Below, piece after piece: positions 8,760 to 19,248 of a stretch of 50,605 nt of DNA. The translations under genes and the position numbers were made by a program. The notes under the pieces were generated by a model. The model worked only from the letters and a program-made list of their open reading frames with translations, did not search any database and was not told the origin of the DNA. How positions within the stretch are numbered: position 1 is the stretch's first letter; each line of letters opens with the position of its first letter. The stretch is from the NCBI GenBank assembly GCA_022773025.1, contig JALEZF010000024.1, positions 1 through 50,605 of the forward strand, given 5' to 3'. Origin of the DNA: Clostridium sp. GTDB lineage: Bacteria; Bacillota; Clostridia; Clostridiales; Clostridiaceae.

Positions 8760-9581
8760 TTGAGAAGAAAACCAAGTATATTTAGTAGAGAATATGAAAG
8801 AAGAATGAGAAGGCGTAAGATAGGCGTAATTTCTCTTATAGTGATAGTTATTTTGATATTAGGCTTACTAATAGCTGGTGATTATGTAAAGCCATTCATA
8901 AATGATAAAATTGTGTCTATAAGTGCAAAGATAAATAAGAAAGATGCCGCAGATGAGGAGCCTATAGAGGATAAGTCATCAGAGGAATCAGAAGGAACTA
9001 CTAACTCTGAAGAAAAATCACCTGAAGAAGATTCAAAAGAGGCTGAACAGTTTTACAACGTAGCAGTATCAGAAGGGGTTACGGTAAAGGCATTATATGA
9101 TGAAAAGGATGGAGTAAAATCATTTAAATTCATAGAGCCAGGTGAAAACAAGGTTTCTTTTGATATAAACAAATCACTAAATCAGATGGTTTTATTAGAT
9201 GAAGCTAGTCAAAAGATGGTTTTAGAAGATATAAATGGTGTCATGAAGGACATAACTTTAGAGACCTATACCTCATCAACTGGAAGCCAATTTTTAAGGG
9301 CAAATGTATTAGGCACTAATCCAGGCTATGTTTGGAATAAAAGTCCTAAATTCATAGATGACACTCACGTAGTTTATCTAAGTCAGCTTCCTTGGTTCAA
9401 TAAAGAGGGAAGATACTATGTGTGGATAGTTGATGTTATGGCAAACACTCACCAAAATATAAACGGACTTGAAGGTGCATCAATAACTATTGGTGATGTA
9501 GTAGATAATGGTATAAATATAGATGTAGATGGAAATAAATTCATTTTAGCACCTAATGGAAGTGTTACAAAAGTAAATTAA
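8760..9581 (+). CDS. unrecognised membrane-anchored extracytoplasmic protein
   Basis: About 273 residues. A very basic start (RRKPS...RRMRRRK) is followed by one membrane helix (about 27-45), an acidic Ser/Glu-rich linker (about 70-100) and a C-terminal domain of about 170 residues with alternating beta-like stretches (FKFIEPGENKVSFDI, YYVWIVDVMANTH). The positive-inside rule puts the C-terminal domain outside the cell. I chose the TTG at 8760 because GGGAGG ends 7 bases before it; a GTG at 8733 in the same frame has no ribosome site. Family unknown. It sits just upstream of the trigger-factor gene but with a separate promoter between them. Confidence 0.65.
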   Translation: MRRKPSIFSREYERRMRRRKIGVISLIVIVILILGLLIAGDYVKPFINDKIVSISAKINKKDAADEEPIEDKSSEESEGTTNSEEKSPEEDSKEAEQFYNVAVSEGVTVKALYDEKDGVKSFKFIEPGENKVSFDINKSLNQMVLLDEASQKMVLEDINGVMKDITLETYTSSTGSQFLRANVLGTNPGYVWNKSPKFIDDTHVVYLSQLPWFNKEGRYYVWIVDVMANTHQNINGLEGASITIGDVVDNGINIDVDGNKFILAPNGSVTKVN

Positions 9582-9615
9582 TTTACGTCTTATGGAAAAT
9601 ACCGCATAATAATAT

Positions 9616-9645
9616 TTGTAATATTTTTTAATTGTGTGGTATAAT
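9616..9645 (+). promoter_or_regulatory. sigma-A-type promoter for tig
   Basis: TTGTAA at 9616-9621 and a perfect TATAAT at 9640-9645 are 18 bases apart and lie about 54 bases before the trigger-factor start. Confidence 0.7.
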
Positions 9646-9698
9646 GATTTAGTTAAAACATGTTGCTTATAAAAAGGAAAGTAGGAGGAGTTAAGGCA

Positions 9699-10991
9699 AT
9701 GAAGGTTAATATGGAAAAAGTAGAAACTAACGTTATTAAGTTAGAGATTACTGTTGAAGCTGAAAAATTTAATGAGGCATTAAAGAAATCATATAAAAAG
9801 AATGTTAAGAGATTTAATATACCTGGATTCAGAAAAGGGAAAGCTCCAATGGCAATTATAAAGCAATACTATGGAGTAGAAGCTTTATATGAGGATGCTA
9901 TCAATTTCTGTTGCGAGGATACATATCCAAAGGCACTAGAAGAAAACAACATAAACCCTGTTGACTACCCAGAAATCGACGTAGTTGAAATCGGAGAAGG
10001 AAAAGACTTCACATATACTGCAAAGGTAGTTGTTAAGCCAGAAGTAGAACTTGGAGAGTACAAGGGATTAGAAGTTGCAAAGGTTGAGCATCCAGTTGAT
10101 GCAGAAGAAGTTGAAAAACAATTAGCTTCAATGCAACAAAAAAATGCAAGAGTTGAAACTAAAGAAGCCGGAGAAGTCGCAAAGGGAGATATAGCTGTAA
10201 TAGACTTTAAAGGATTCATGGATGGAGTTGCTTTTGAAGGCGGCGAAGGTACAGATTTCGAATTAGAAATAGGATCAGGAACTTTCATAGATACTTTTGA
10301 AGATCAATTAGTTGGTGCAAAAGTTGATGAGAAGAAAGAAGTTAATGTTACATTCCCAGAGAACTATGGAAGAGAAGAATTAAACGGAAAGCCAGCTTTA
10401 TTTGAAGTAACTGTAAAATCTATAAAGACTAAAGAGCTTCCAGAGCTTGATGATGAGTTTGCTAAAGAAGTATCAGAATTTGATACAATAGCAGAGCTTA
10501 AAGCTGACATAGAAAACAAAATGAAAGCTGCAAACGAAGAAAGAGCTAAGAGAGAGCAAGAAGAAGCTGTAATAAATGCTGTTTGTGAAAGCGCAAAGGT
10601 AGAAATACCAGAAGTTATGATAAACAAAGAAGTAGATGCTATGATACAAGATCTAGAAAATAGATTAAAATATCAAGGATTAGATCTCCAAACATACTAT
10701 GCATACACAAACAACACTGAAGAAAAAATGAGAAGCTTTATGAAAGAAGGAGCTGAAAAGAAGGTTAAAACTGATTTAGTTCTTGAAGCTATAATAAAAG
10801 CTGAAAACTTAGAAGCTACTGATGAAGAGTGCAAGGAAAAGGCTACTGAAATAGCAAAACAATACGGTGGAGCAGAAAACACAGACAAGATGATTGACTT
10901 ATTAATGAATGCTCAAGGACACCTTATAAAGCATGATGTAGTAGTTGGAAAAGCTATAAAAATGCTAGTTGAAAGCAGTAAAATAGTATAA
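9699..10991 (+). CDS. tig: trigger factor (ribosome-bound chaperone)
   Basis: From this ATG the protein is 430 residues, the usual length. The ribosome-docking signature GFRKGKAP is at about 43-50, followed by an FKBP-type prolyl isomerase domain (about 160-250, [14 protein letters not shown]) and a long helical C-terminal chaperone domain. Trigger factor binds ribosomal protein L23 at the exit tunnel and shields new chains. AGGAGG lies 10 bases upstream of ATG 9699; the upstream in-frame ATG at 9660 would add 13 unrelated residues. It heads the protein quality-control block, a gene order shared with Bacillus and other clostridia, and is closed by its own terminator. Confidence 0.96.
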   Translation: MKVNMEKVETNVIKLEITVEAEKFNEALKKSYKKNVKRFNIPGFRKGKAPMAIIKQYYGVEALYEDAINFCCEDTYPKALEENNINPVDYPEIDVVEIGEGKDFTYTAKVVVKPEVELGEYKGLEVAKVEHPVDAEEVEKQLASMQQKNARVETKEAGEVAKGDIAVIDFKGFMDGVAFEGGEGTDFELEIGSGTFIDTFEDQLVGAKVDEKKEVNVTFPENYGREELNGKPALFEVTVKSIKTKELPELDDEFAKEVSEFDTIAELKADIENKMKAANEERAKREQEEAVINAVCESAKVEIPEVMINKEVDAMIQDLENRLKYQGLDLQTYYAYTNNTEEKMRSFMKEGAEKKVKTDLVLEAIIKAENLEATDEECKEKATEIAKQYGGAENTDKMIDLLMNAQGHLIKHDVVVGKAIKMLVESSKIV

Positions 10992-11010
10992 TACAATTAT
11001 GATAAAGATA

Positions 11011-11046
11011 ATTGCCGGAACTATAGTTTCTGGCAATTATTTTAAA
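11011..11046 (+). terminator. intrinsic terminator of tig
   Basis: A stem of ATTGCCgGAAAC type around a TATA loop pairs with GTTTCtGGCAAT and is followed by a T-rich tract. Confidence 0.8.
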
Positions 11047-11174
11047 TTTATAAAAATTTAATTAGTATAAATTTTTTTTTTATTATATAATAGTAAATAT
11101 GGTTACAAATAAACGAAGATGGATATATTATATAACATGTATTGTTTAAGGGTTATTAAAGGAGGGTATATATT

Positions 11175-11771
11175 ATGAGTTTTGTACCAATGGTTGTAGA
11201 ACAAACAAATCGTGGAGAAAGGTCTTATGATATCTATTCTAGATTATTAAAAGACAGAATAATAATGTTAAGTGACGAGGTTAATGATGCAACTGCAAGT
11301 TTAGTTGTTGCACAGTTATTATTCTTAGAAAGTGAAGACCCAGATAAGGATATTTATCTATATATAAATAGTCCTGGAGGATCTATAACATCAGGAATGG
11401 CTATTTATGATACTATGCAATACATAAAGCCTGATGTATCGACTATATGTATTGGAATGGCAGCATCTATGGGATCATTCTTATTAGCAGCTGGAGCACC
11501 AAACAAGAGATTTGCGCTTCCAAATAGTGAAATAATGATTCATCAGCCTTTAGGTGGATTCCAAGGTCAAGCTACAGATATAAGCATTCATGCTCAAAGA
11601 ATTTTGAGAATTAAAGATGATTTGAATCAAATTTTAAGTGAGAGAACAGGTCAGCCTTTAGAGAAGATAAAAGCAGATGTGGAGAGAGACCACTTCATGA
11701 GTGCATTAGAAGCAAAAGAGTACGGATTGATTGATAAAGTATGGAATCAAAAAGAAAGAAGGTTTGAATAG
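11175..11771 (+). CDS. clpP: ATP-dependent Clp protease proteolytic subunit
   Basis: This 198-residue serine peptidase has the catalytic triad at the standard positions: S98 in MAASMGS, H123 in IMIHQP and D172 in VERDH. ClpP forms a double seven-membered barrel and degrades proteins fed to it by ClpX (encoded directly downstream) or other Clp ATPases. The AAAGGAGGG site supports the ATG. I looked for a CtsR operator upstream and saw none. It is 42 bases from clpX with no terminator, so the two are probably co-transcribed. Confidence 0.97.
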   Translation: MSFVPMVVEQTNRGERSYDIYSRLLKDRIIMLSDEVNDATASLVVAQLLFLESEDPDKDIYLYINSPGGSITSGMAIYDTMQYIKPDVSTICIGMAASMGSFLLAAGAPNKRFALPNSEIMIHQPLGGFQGQATDISIHAQRILRIKDDLNQILSERTGQPLEKIKADVERDHFMSALEAKEYGLIDKVWNQKERRFE

Positions 11772-11813
11772 AGAATTAGTTCTTAGATGACCTTATTAGT
11801 GAGGTGTGACAAT

Positions 11814-13103
11814 ATGGTAAAATATGATGATAAAAAACAATTAAAATGCTCGTTTTGCGGTAAAAGCCAAGAGCAGGTAAAGAGACTTATAGCTGGACCA
11901 GGAGTTTATATATGCGATGAGTGTATAGAATTATGTTCAGAAATAATTGCTGAGGAGTTTGAAGAAACTACTCATGTTAATACTGGAACTTTACCAAAAC
12001 CTGCAGAAATTAAAAACTATCTTGATCAATATATAATAGGTCAAGAAAAAGCAAAGAGATCTCTTGCAGTAGCAGTATATAATCACTATAAGAGAATAAA
12101 CTCTAATGAAGTAGATAGTGATGTAGAACTTCAAAAAAGTAATATATTACTTTTAGGACCTACAGGCTGTGGTAAGACATTACTTGCTCAAACTCTTGCT
12201 AAGTTTTTAAATGTTCCTTTTGCTATTGCTGATGCAACCACATTGACAGAAGCGGGATATGTAGGAGAAGATGTAGAGAATATACTACTTAAACTTATAC
12301 AAAATGCTGATTATGATGTAGAGAGAGCAGAAAAAGGAATTATATATATAGATGAGATAGATAAGATTGCTAGAAAATCAGAAAATCCATCTATAACTAG
12401 AGATGTATCAGGAGAAGGTGTACAGCAAGCACTTCTAAAGATTTTAGAAGGAACTGTAGCATCAGTACCTCCACAAGGTGGAAGAAAGCATCCACATCAA
12501 GAGTTTATACAAATAAATACAAGCAATATACTATTTATTTGTGGAGGAGCTTTTGATGGTGTTGATACTATAATTGAAAAGAGAACTAGAAAAAGCGCTA
12601 TGGGATTTGGAGCGGATGTACAATCCAAAACTAAAAAGGACTTAGGAAAGATTTTAAAAGAAGTTATGCCTGGAGACCTTTTAAAATTTGGTTTAATCCC
12701 AGAATTTGTAGGAAGACTTCCTATAATAGTTACCCTAGATGCTTTAGAGAAGAGTACTTTAGTTAGAATATTACAAGAGCCTAAAAATGCTTTAGTAAAA
12801 CAGTATAAAAAGCTTTTTGAAATTGACAATGTTGAATTAGAGTTCTCTGACGATGCATTAGATAAGATAGCTGATGAAGCTATAGAGAGAAATACTGGTG
12901 CTAGAGGATTAAGGGCTATAATAGAAGAGGCTATGGGAGATATCATGTTTGATATTCCTTCAGATGAGGAGATAACAAAGGTTACAGTTACAAAGGATAC
13001 AATTGAAACTAAAAAACCTGAAGTACTGAAAATTGAAGGACAAAAAAGACCTCAGCTAAAAGGTAAAAAAGTAAAAACTAAGAAAGATATAGAAACAGCT
13101 TAA
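11814..13103 (+). CDS. clpX: ATP-dependent Clp protease ATP-binding subunit ClpX
   Basis: A 429-residue AAA+ unfoldase. The N-terminal zinc-binding domain has C12-C15 and C34-C37 (CSFCGK and CDECIELC); the AAA+ module has Walker A GPTGCGKT, Walker B YIDEIDK, the [18 protein letters not shown] segment and sensor 2 GARGLR. The ClpP-contact loop corresponds to the IGFG position and here reads MGFG. It unfolds tagged substrates and threads them into ClpP. GAGGTG 7 bases before ATG 11814 sets the start; an in-frame ATG at 11787 would add nine residues before the conserved start. Confidence 0.97.
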   Translation: MVKYDDKKQLKCSFCGKSQEQVKRLIAGPGVYICDECIELCSEIIAEEFEETTHVNTGTLPKPAEIKNYLDQYIIGQEKAKRSLAVAVYNHYKRINSNEVDSDVELQKSNILLLGPTGCGKTLLAQTLAKFLNVPFAIADATTLTEAGYVGEDVENILLKLIQNADYDVERAEKGIIYIDEIDKIARKSENPSITRDVSGEGVQQALLKILEGTVASVPPQGGRKHPHQEFIQINTSNILFICGGAFDGVDTIIEKRTRKSAMGFGADVQSKTKKDLGKILKEVMPGDLLKFGLIPEFVGRLPIIVTLDALEKSTLVRILQEPKNALVKQYKKLFEIDNVELEFSDDALDKIADEAIERNTGARGLRAIIEEAMGDIMFDIPSDEEITKVTVTKDTIETKKPEVLKIEGQKRPQLKGKKVKTKKDIETA

Positions 13104-13110
13104 GCTGCCA

Positions 13111-13150
13111 AAAAATGATGCTTCATCTTCACGTTGGAGCATCATTTTTT
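13111..13150 (+). terminator. intrinsic terminator of clpP-clpX
   Basis: A 12-bp stem AAAAATGATGCT/AGCATCATTTTT with a 15-base loop that can pair further is followed by T. Confidence 0.88.
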
Positions 13151-13236
13151 ATGTAAAATTTTAATGTGTTGGAATATAATTCACTCCTTAAGACAATAAT
13201 ACAAATATTAGTTTTAGAAAGGAGAATTATATATAA

Positions 13237-14928
13237 ATGGTAGAAGTTTTTATGATTTTGCAGTTCGTATTGACTGTGGTTATGGGGCTTTATTTTTTTA
13301 ATGCTTTAAAGGGGCAGAAAAGTCAAAAAACTGTTATAGATAGAGAAAACAAAAAGGAAATGACAAAGCTCATGGTTATGAGGAATATAAAGCTTACAGA
13401 ACCCTTGGCTGAAAAGAGTAGACCAGCAGCATTTAGTGAGATAGTTGGCCAGGAAAAGGGAATAAGAGCTTTAAAAGCTGCTTTATGTGGGCCTAATCCA
13501 CAACACGTTATTATTTATGGTCCACCAGGTGTAGGAAAGACTGCCGCCGCTAGGCTAGTTTTGGAGGAAGCAAGAAATAACATATATTCACCATTCAAGG
13601 ATAATGCTAAATTCATTGAGATAGATGCTACAACTATAAGATTTGATGATAGAGGCATTGCAGATCCTCTTATAGGTTCTGTACATGATCCAATATATCA
13701 AGGAGCAGGTTCTTTAGGTATAGCAGGAATACCTCAACCAAAGCCAGGGGCAGTTACTAAAGCTCATGGAGGAATACTTTTTATAGATGAAATTGGAGAG
13801 CTTCATCCTATAGAATTAAATAAACTCTTAAAGGTTATGGAGGATAGAAAGGTATTTTTGGATAGCGCTTATTATAGCTCAGAAGACCCTAATATGCCAA
13901 ATTACATTAAAGAAATCTTTGATAATGGACTTCCGGCAGATTTTAGACTAATTGGGGCAACCACGAGAAATCCAGAGGATATTCCTCCAGCTATAAGGTC
14001 TAGGTGCGTTGAGATATACTTTAGAGCACTTCTTTCAGATGAAATAGAGGAAATAGCACTAAACGTTATAAAAAAAGTTAACTTATCCATAGAAGATGGT
14101 GCCTTGTCGCTTTTGAGCAGGTATTGCACAAATGGAAGAGAAGTTGTGAACTTGGTGCAGTTATGCGTAGGGATAGCTACAAATGATGATAGGATGGAAA
14201 TAGGCATAGAAGATGTGGAGTGGGTTATAGAAAATGGGCAGTATTCACCAAGACCTGAAAAATCAATAGAAAATGAACCTAGAGTAGGGTATGTCAACGG
14301 TCTTGCTGTATATGGAGCGAATATGGGAACTTTACTTGAAGTTGAGGCTACAAGCCACAGATGTGAGGCAGGAAAGGGTAGACTAAGAGTAACAGGAATA
14401 ATAGAAGAAGAAGAGTTTGGAAGCTCTACGAAAAAATCAAAAAGAAAAAGTACAGCTGGATGCTCTATAGAGAATGTTCTTAGTGTTTTAGAGAATAATT
14501 TTGGTATACAATGTGACAATTATGATCTTCATATAAACTTTCCAGGGGGAATGCCTGTAGATGGTCCGTCAGCTGGAATAACTATAGCTACAGCGCTTTA
14601 TAGTGCTATAAATAATCTTTTAGTAAATAACAAAGTTGCTATGACTGGAGAGATTTCACTTCAAGGATTCGTAAAACCTATTGGTGGAGTCACAGCAAAG
14701 ATAAATGCAGCAAAAAAAGCTGGAGCAGAAATAATTATAATACCAAAAGAAAACTGGAGTGAAAGTTTTGGCAGGATAGATGGTGTGAAGATAGTCCCTG
14801 TAGAAAAAATTGAAGAGGTCCTTCGTTTAGCTATGATGCAAGAGACGGTTCAAGAATATAGTTTAGCTAAAAAGGAAAGTCTACATTTTGGAATACCATC
14901 TGGAAAAGCAATAAATGGTGAGTTTTAG
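13237..14928 (+). CDS. lonB: ATP-dependent protease LonB
   Basis: The 563-residue protein is the Bacillus-type LonB: an N-terminal membrane helix (about 3-22), an AAA+ domain with Walker A GPPGVGKT and Walker B FIDEIGE, and a C-terminal Lon peptidase domain with the catalytic Ser in DGPSAGI and Lys in GGVTAKI. It lacks the large N-terminal LAN domain of LonA. In B. subtilis lonB is expressed in the forespore under sigma-F and sits next to lonA as here, so a sporulation role is likely but not shown by this sequence. The start has a moderately spaced AAAGGAGA site. Confidence 0.93.
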   Translation: MVEVFMILQFVLTVVMGLYFFNALKGQKSQKTVIDRENKKEMTKLMVMRNIKLTEPLAEKSRPAAFSEIVGQEKGIRALKAALCGPNPQHVIIYGPPGVGKTAAARLVLEEARNNIYSPFKDNAKFIEIDATTIRFDDRGIADPLIGSVHDPIYQGAGSLGIAGIPQPKPGAVTKAHGGILFIDEIGELHPIELNKLLKVMEDRKVFLDSAYYSSEDPNMPNYIKEIFDNGLPADFRLIGATTRNPEDIPPAIRSRCVEIYFRALLSDEIEEIALNVIKKVNLSIEDGALSLLSRYCTNGREVVNLVQLCVGIATNDDRMEIGIEDVEWVIENGQYSPRPEKSIENEPRVGYVNGLAVYGANMGTLLEVEATSHRCEAGKGRLRVTGIIEEEEFGSSTKKSKRKSTAGCSIENVLSVLENNFGIQCDNYDLHINFPGGMPVDGPSAGITIATALYSAINNLLVNNKVAMTGEISLQGFVKPIGGVTAKINAAKKAGAEIIIIPKENWSESFGRIDGVKIVPVEKIEEVLRLAMMQETVQEYSLAKKESLHFGIPSGKAINGEF

Positions 14929-14958
14929 GCTTCTAAATTACAGAAGCCTATATTTTTT
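14926..14958 (+). terminator. intrinsic terminator of lonB
   Basis: A 9-bp stem TAGGCTTCT/AGAAGCCTA with a 7-base loop is followed by a T-run, so lonA is probably transcribed separately. Confidence 0.85.
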
Positions 14959-15073
14959 CGTATACTTTAATTGATAAGAAATATATAATAATATATAATA
15001 TTGTAATAGCTTTATTATATAATAGTAGAGAGACATGAATTTTATTTCATAATAGCAGAAATGAGGGAGAAAG

Positions 15074-17401
15074 ATGGAGACTACAAAAAAAATTTTTCCT
15101 TTAATTCCTTTAAGAGGCATGATAGTTTTTCCTTATATGATATTTCATTTTGATGTGGGTAGAGAAAAATCAATTTTAGCACTTGAAGATGCTATGCTAA
15201 ATGAACAAGAGATATTTTTAGCAGCACAGAAGGAAGCAAAGGAAGAGAAACCTGCACCAGAAGATATATATGATATAGGTACATTATGTACTATAAAACA
15301 AATCTTAAAACTGCCAGGAGATACTGTAAGGGTATTGGTAGAAGGTATTAAAAGAGCAAAAATTTCAAGTTTTGAAGAAAGCAAACCGTTTTATAAAGTT
15401 GCAATAGATATAATAGAAGATGGTAGCGAAGATGAGGCAGAGAAGGAAGCATTACTTAGAACTTTAAAAGTTCACTTTGAAGATTACGTAAAGCTTTCAG
15501 GTACTTTGCCAGAAGAAGCAATAATAAATGTTGATGAATTTGATGATTTATCAAAAGCTGTTGATACTGTCAGTGCATATATGGCTTTAAAACAAGAGCT
15601 TAAGCAGGAACTTTTAGAAACTCTTGATGTTAAGGAAAGAATAGAAAGGCTTATAGTCATAATAGATAACGAAGTGGAAATTCTAAAACTAGAAAAGAAG
15701 ATTTCTACTAAAGTTAAAGGTAATATGGATAAGGCTCAAAAAGAATATTTCCTAAGAGAGCAACTCAAGGTGATTCAAGAAGAGCTTGGAGAAGAAGATG
15801 AAATTAAAAAAGAAATAAAAAAATATAAGAATAAGATTACAAAAGCTAAGCTTCCAAAAGATATAGAAAAGAAAGCTCTTTATGAACTTAATAAGCTTAA
15901 GAATAATGGACCTTATTCCGCAGAAGGAGGTACTATAAAGACCTACTTAGATTGGATTTTAGATCTTCCTTGGAATGAGAAGACAGATGAGCATATTGAT
16001 ATTAAGGAAGCAAAAAAAATATTAGATGAGGATCATTATGGCCTTCAGGATGTGAAGGAAAGAATAATAGAGTATCTAGCAGTAAAGAGTGTAAGTAGTA
16101 GCCTTAAAGGTCCTATATTATGTTTAGTGGGACCTCCAGGGGTTGGAAAGACTTCTATAGCCAAGTCAGTAGCAAGAGCTTTAAATAGAAATTTTGTAAG
16201 AATGTCTTTAGGCGGAGTTAGAGACGAAGCTGAAATCAGAGGTCATAGAAGAACTTATGTAGGAGCTATACCTGGAAGAATTGCTTATGGAATGAAGGAA
16301 GCAAAATCAAAAAATCCACTTTTCTTATTGGATGAAATTGACAAGATGAGCAGTGATTTTAGAGGGAATCCTGGAGATGCACTTTTAGAGGTTTTAGATG
16401 CAGAGCAAAACTCTACATTTAGGGACCACTTCTTAGAAATTGATATGGATTTGTCAGAAGTTATGTTTATATTGACAGCAAATACTCTAGAAACAATTCC
16501 AAGACCTCTTTTAGATAGAATGGAGATAATAGAAGTTTCAGGCTATACCCATGAAGAAAAGTTTAATATATGCAAAAAATATCTTGTTCCTAAGCAGTTA
16601 AAAGAGCATGGAATAGAAGATGGAAAGATAAAAATAAATGATGCTTCTATAAATCTTATCATAGAAAGTTATACGAGAGAATCTGGAGTAAGAAGTCTTG
16701 AAAGAAAGATAGGGTCAGTAATTAGAAAAGCTATAACAGATATGATTAAAAACAACAGGAGCAAAGTTTTAATAACTCAAAATCATATCAGAAAGTATTT
16801 AGGTCAAGAAATATTTAAGAGAGATTCTATAGATAACGAGGATAAAATTGGAGTAGTAACTGGAATGGCATGGACCGCTTATGGTGGAGATATCCTTCCT
16901 GTAGAGGTGTCTGTAATGGATGGAAGTGGTAAACTTGAACTTACAGGGCAGCTTGGTGATGTAATGCAGGAATCTGCAAAAACTGCATATTCTTTAGTGC
17001 GTTCTCAGTCAAAGGAATATGGCATAGATGCAGAGTTTTACAAGAATAAGGATATACACATCCATGTTCCAGAGGGGTCAGTTCCTAAGGACGGTCCATC
17101 AGCTGGAATAACTATGACAACAGCGTTAGTATCAGCTTTAGGAAAGAAAAAGGTTAGGCATGATGTTTCTATGACAGGAGAGATAACTTTAACAGGAAAA
17201 GTTCTTCCAATAGGAGGGCTAAAAGAAAAAGCATTAGCAGCTTATAGATCAGGAGTTAGGACTATAATAATTCCAAAAGATAACGAAAAAGATGTAAATG
17301 ACATACCAAAGTCAGTTAAGAGTAAAGTTAAATTTGTATTGGCTGACAAAATAGATGAAGTTCTAAATAACGCATTGGTTGGTGAAGAAATATGCAAATA
17401 A
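15074..17401 (+). CDS. lon: ATP-dependent protease LonA
   Basis: The 775-residue protein has the full LonA plan: N-terminal LAN substrate domain (about 1-200, [13 protein letters not shown]), a coiled-coil region, an AAA+ domain with Walker [10 protein letters not shown] and Walker B LLDEIDK, and a C-terminal peptidase domain with the catalytic Ser in DGPSAGITM and Lys in [10 protein letters not shown]. It degrades damaged and short-lived regulatory proteins in the cytoplasm. The 3' end overlaps engB by 10 bases, a translational coupling also known in Bacillus (lonA-ysxC). Confidence 0.97.
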   Translation: METTKKIFPLIPLRGMIVFPYMIFHFDVGREKSILALEDAMLNEQEIFLAAQKEAKEEKPAPEDIYDIGTLCTIKQILKLPGDTVRVLVEGIKRAKISSFEESKPFYKVAIDIIEDGSEDEAEKEALLRTLKVHFEDYVKLSGTLPEEAIINVDEFDDLSKAVDTVSAYMALKQELKQELLETLDVKERIERLIVIIDNEVEILKLEKKISTKVKGNMDKAQKEYFLREQLKVIQEELGEEDEIKKEIKKYKNKITKAKLPKDIEKKALYELNKLKNNGPYSAEGGTIKTYLDWILDLPWNEKTDEHIDIKEAKKILDEDHYGLQDVKERIIEYLAVKSVSSSLKGPILCLVGPPGVGKTSIAKSVARALNRNFVRMSLGGVRDEAEIRGHRRTYVGAIPGRIAYGMKEAKSKNPLFLLDEIDKMSSDFRGNPGDALLEVLDAEQNSTFRDHFLEIDMDLSEVMFILTANTLETIPRPLLDRMEIIEVSGYTHEEKFNICKKYLVPKQLKEHGIEDGKIKINDASINLIIESYTRESGVRSLERKIGSVIRKAITDMIKNNRSKVLITQNHIRKYLGQEIFKRDSIDNEDKIGVVTGMAWTAYGGDILPVEVSVMDGSGKLELTGQLGDVMQESAKTAYSLVRSQSKEYGIDAEFYKNKDIHIHVPEGSVPKDGPSAGITMTTALVSALGKKKVRHDVSMTGEITLTGKVLPIGGLKEKALAAYRSGVRTIIIPKDNEKDVNDIPKSVKSKVKFVLADKIDEVLNNALVGEEICK

Positions 17402-17976
17402 AAAAATCAGAGTTTATAACATCTGCTGTAAAAAAGAATCAATATCCTATAGATGGATACCCAGAAGTAGCATTCGTGGGAAGGTCCAACGTAGGAAAGT
17501 CTTCTTTGATAAATTCTATAACAAATAGAAGAAAACTTGCAAAGGTTAGTGGAACTCCAGGAAGAACTAGACTAGTAAATTTTTTCTTTGTAAATGATGA
17601 GTTCTATCTAGTTGACCTTCCTGGTTACGGATACGCTAAGGTATCAAAAGCTGAAAAGCAAGGTTGGGGAAAGATAATAGAAGATTATCTTCATGGAAGA
17701 GAACCTCTAAAAAGAGTTGTACTACTAGTTGATTGCAGGCATAAGCCTACAGCAGATGATGTTATCATGTATGAGTGGATTACTCATTATGGATATGAAG
17801 TAGTAGTTGTAGCAACAAAAAGTGATAAAATATCAAACAATGAAAAGTTTAAATGTGAAAAAATCATAAGAGATACATTAAAGCTAAAACCAGAAAGTAA
17901 ACTTATGTTCTTTTCTTCTTTAAATAAAAAGGGAGTAGAAGAACTTAATGATGTGATTTTTGGAAACTTAGAATAA
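17392..17976 (+). CDS. engB: ribosome biogenesis GTP-binding protein EngB (YsxC/YihA)
   Basis: A 194-residue TRAFAC GTPase with all G motifs: G1 [10 protein letters not shown]2 GTPGRT, G3 DLPGYGYA and G4 TKSDK. EngB/YsxC is needed for late assembly of the 50S subunit and is usually essential. Its start overlaps the lonA stop region by 10 bases and its ribosome site lies inside lonA, so it is translated from the lonA message. A strong terminator follows directly. Confidence 0.96.
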   Translation: MQIKKSEFITSAVKKNQYPIDGYPEVAFVGRSNVGKSSLINSITNRRKLAKVSGTPGRTRLVNFFFVNDEFYLVDLPGYGYAKVSKAEKQGWGKIIEDYLHGREPLKRVVLLVDCRHKPTADDVIMYEWITHYGYEVVVVATKSDKISNNEKFKCEKIIRDTLKLKPESKLMFFSSLNKKGVEELNDVIFGNLE

Positions 17977-17986
17977 TATGTATAGA

Positions 17987-18033
17987 AAAGAATCAAATGA
18001 ATCTGTGAGTAACACAGATAGTTTGATTCTTTT
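17987..18033 (+). terminator. intrinsic terminator of lon-engB
   Basis: A long stem pairs AAAGAATCAAA with TTTGATTCTTT and, inside it, ATCTGTG with CACAGAT, with a T-rich tail. Confidence 0.9.
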
Positions 18034-18161
18034 TATTTTAAATAAATATCTAATAAGGAAAAAAAATATAGAAATAATTTTTTGTGTCAAAATATCCAGC
18101 TTAGAATAGTATATATTATAAAACAAAAGATAAAGTAAAAAATATGGAAGGAGGAAGTAAA

Positions 18162-18716
18162 GTGGATGTAACAAGCATTTTAAATGGCTTTGCTGGAGGA
18201 AAAATGGATAAAAATACACTTAATGCTTTAGCAGGCTGCTGTTCTGGAAACAATGGTAATACTAATCCTATAATATGGATCATCTTACTACTACTCTTCT
18301 GGAATGGAGGATTTGGAGGCAACAATAATTGTGGAAACAATAATAATTGCGGAGGAAACAATGGATGCTGTAACGTAAATCCATGTGCACCATACTACAC
18401 TTATTATGATCCATGCTGCTGCCAATCTTCTAAGAAGAGTAAGAATGATTGTGATTTGTATTATATGCAACCAGTATGCGGAAATTATGCTATGACTCAA
18501 AATAGCAATAATAACTGCAATAATGGATGTAATAATTCATGGTGGTTTTGGATAATCATACTTCTTCTATTTTCTGGTTGGGGAAACAACGGAGGATTCT
18601 TAGGAAATAATTGTCCTAAACCTACGCCTGGTCCTTCACCAAGAGTAAAAGAAGAGCGCTATGACAGTCATAGTGATGAATGTGACAGCTGCAATGAAGT
18701 AGACTTTACCAATTAA
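18162..18716 (+). CDS. Asn/Gly/Cys-rich protein with two short hydrophobic segments (unknown)
   Basis: Starting at GTG 18162 the product is 184 residues. I do not recognise a named family. It has a short N-terminal region, a hydrophobic stretch (PIIWIILLLLFWNGGFGG, about residues 36-53), a region rich in Asn, Gly and Cys with CC and CCC clusters, a second similar stretch (WWFWIIILLLFSGWGNNGG, about 121-139) and a polar acidic tail with a final CDSC. The two hydrophobic blocks look like an internal duplication, each ending in Gly/Asn repeats. Small hydrophobic, Gly/Cys-rich proteins of this kind are often found in spore coats or envelopes; that is inference. The upstream ATG at 18144 contains the ribosome site AAGGAGG itself, whereas GTG 18162 is 7 bases after it. 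First gene of a three-gene operon. Confidence 0.75.
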   Translation: MDVTSILNGFAGGKMDKNTLNALAGCCSGNNGNTNPIIWIILLLLFWNGGFGGNNNCGNNNNCGGNNGCCNVNPCAPYYTYYDPCCCQSSKKSKNDCDLYYMQPVCGNYAMTQNSNNNCNNGCNNSWWFWIIILLLFSGWGNNGGFLGNNCPKPTPGPSPRVKEERYDSHSDECDSCNEVDFTN

Positions 18717-18805
18717 GATCAGAACTTTAAAAACAAATAATTAAGTAATTGTATTAAAAACGAAGGGTCAAAAATACAAAACAAAAACCACAGGGAGGGG
18801 TTAAG

Positions 18806-19165
18806 ATGTCAAAGTGTAAAAACAATTGTTGTTGTAATTGTGGATGTAATGCAACACCAGTTTGCGGACCATTATATCAAATGAATCCAGTAAGGATGGC
18901 TCCAGTATGTATGCCTGTAGCACAAAATACTGCCCCATCATATATGCCAATGCCAGCATGCGCTCCATCATATAATAATGCAGGAATGGGAAATGGATGC
19001 GGAGGATTTGGCGGCGGTGGAATATGCACACTATTACTATTCTTATTAATCCTAGGAAACACAGGATTATTAGAAAATAGAAATGCATTAACTTTAATAC
19101 TTTTATTCTGGTGCTGTGGCGGATTTGGCTGCGGAAATAACAGATCTTGTGGCTTTGGCTGCTAA
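18806..19165 (+). CDS. Cys/Gly/Met-rich small membrane-type protein (unknown)
   Basis: The 119-residue product begins with a cysteine-dense stretch (CKNNCCCNCGCNATPVCG), continues with a Met/Pro/Ala-rich part (about 25-60), a Gly-rich turn (GCGGFGGGG), two short hydrophobic segments (about 72-84 and 89-99) and a Cys/Gly tail (CCGGFGCGNNRSCGFGC). About one residue in eight is cysteine. Layout and composition resemble the upstream gene, so the two look like diverged relatives. A strong GGGAGGGG site is upstream. Possible roles are a cross-linked spore-coat or envelope component or a metal-binding protein; neither is shown. Confidence 0.75.
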   Translation: MSKCKNNCCCNCGCNATPVCGPLYQMNPVRMAPVCMPVAQNTAPSYMPMPACAPSYNNAGMGNGCGGFGGGGICTLLLFLLILGNTGLLENRNALTLILLFWCCGGFGCGNNRSCGFGC

Positions 19166-19191
19166 GATTAGCATTTGAATTAAGTAAGTTA

Positions 19192-19214
19192 TTGGAGGGC
19201 TTTGAGCCCTCCAA
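19192..19214 (+). other. strong intergenic hairpin without a T-tail
   Basis: A perfect 9-bp stem TTGGAGGGC/GCCCTCCAA closes a TTTGA loop between the second and third genes of the Asn/Gly/Cys-rich operon. On the + strand it is followed by A8, not T, so it should not act as an intrinsic terminator there; a processing or mRNA-stability element is more likely. Confidence 0.6.
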
Positions 19215-19248
19215 AAAAAATATATTTATTAGGAGGTAAATTACATTT

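Noticed and set aside
9965..10627. Ser/Ala-rich minus-strand ORFs inside trigger factor
   Set aside because: They are mirror ORFs of Glu/Lys-rich helical coding and have no ribosome sites; the real gene is tig.
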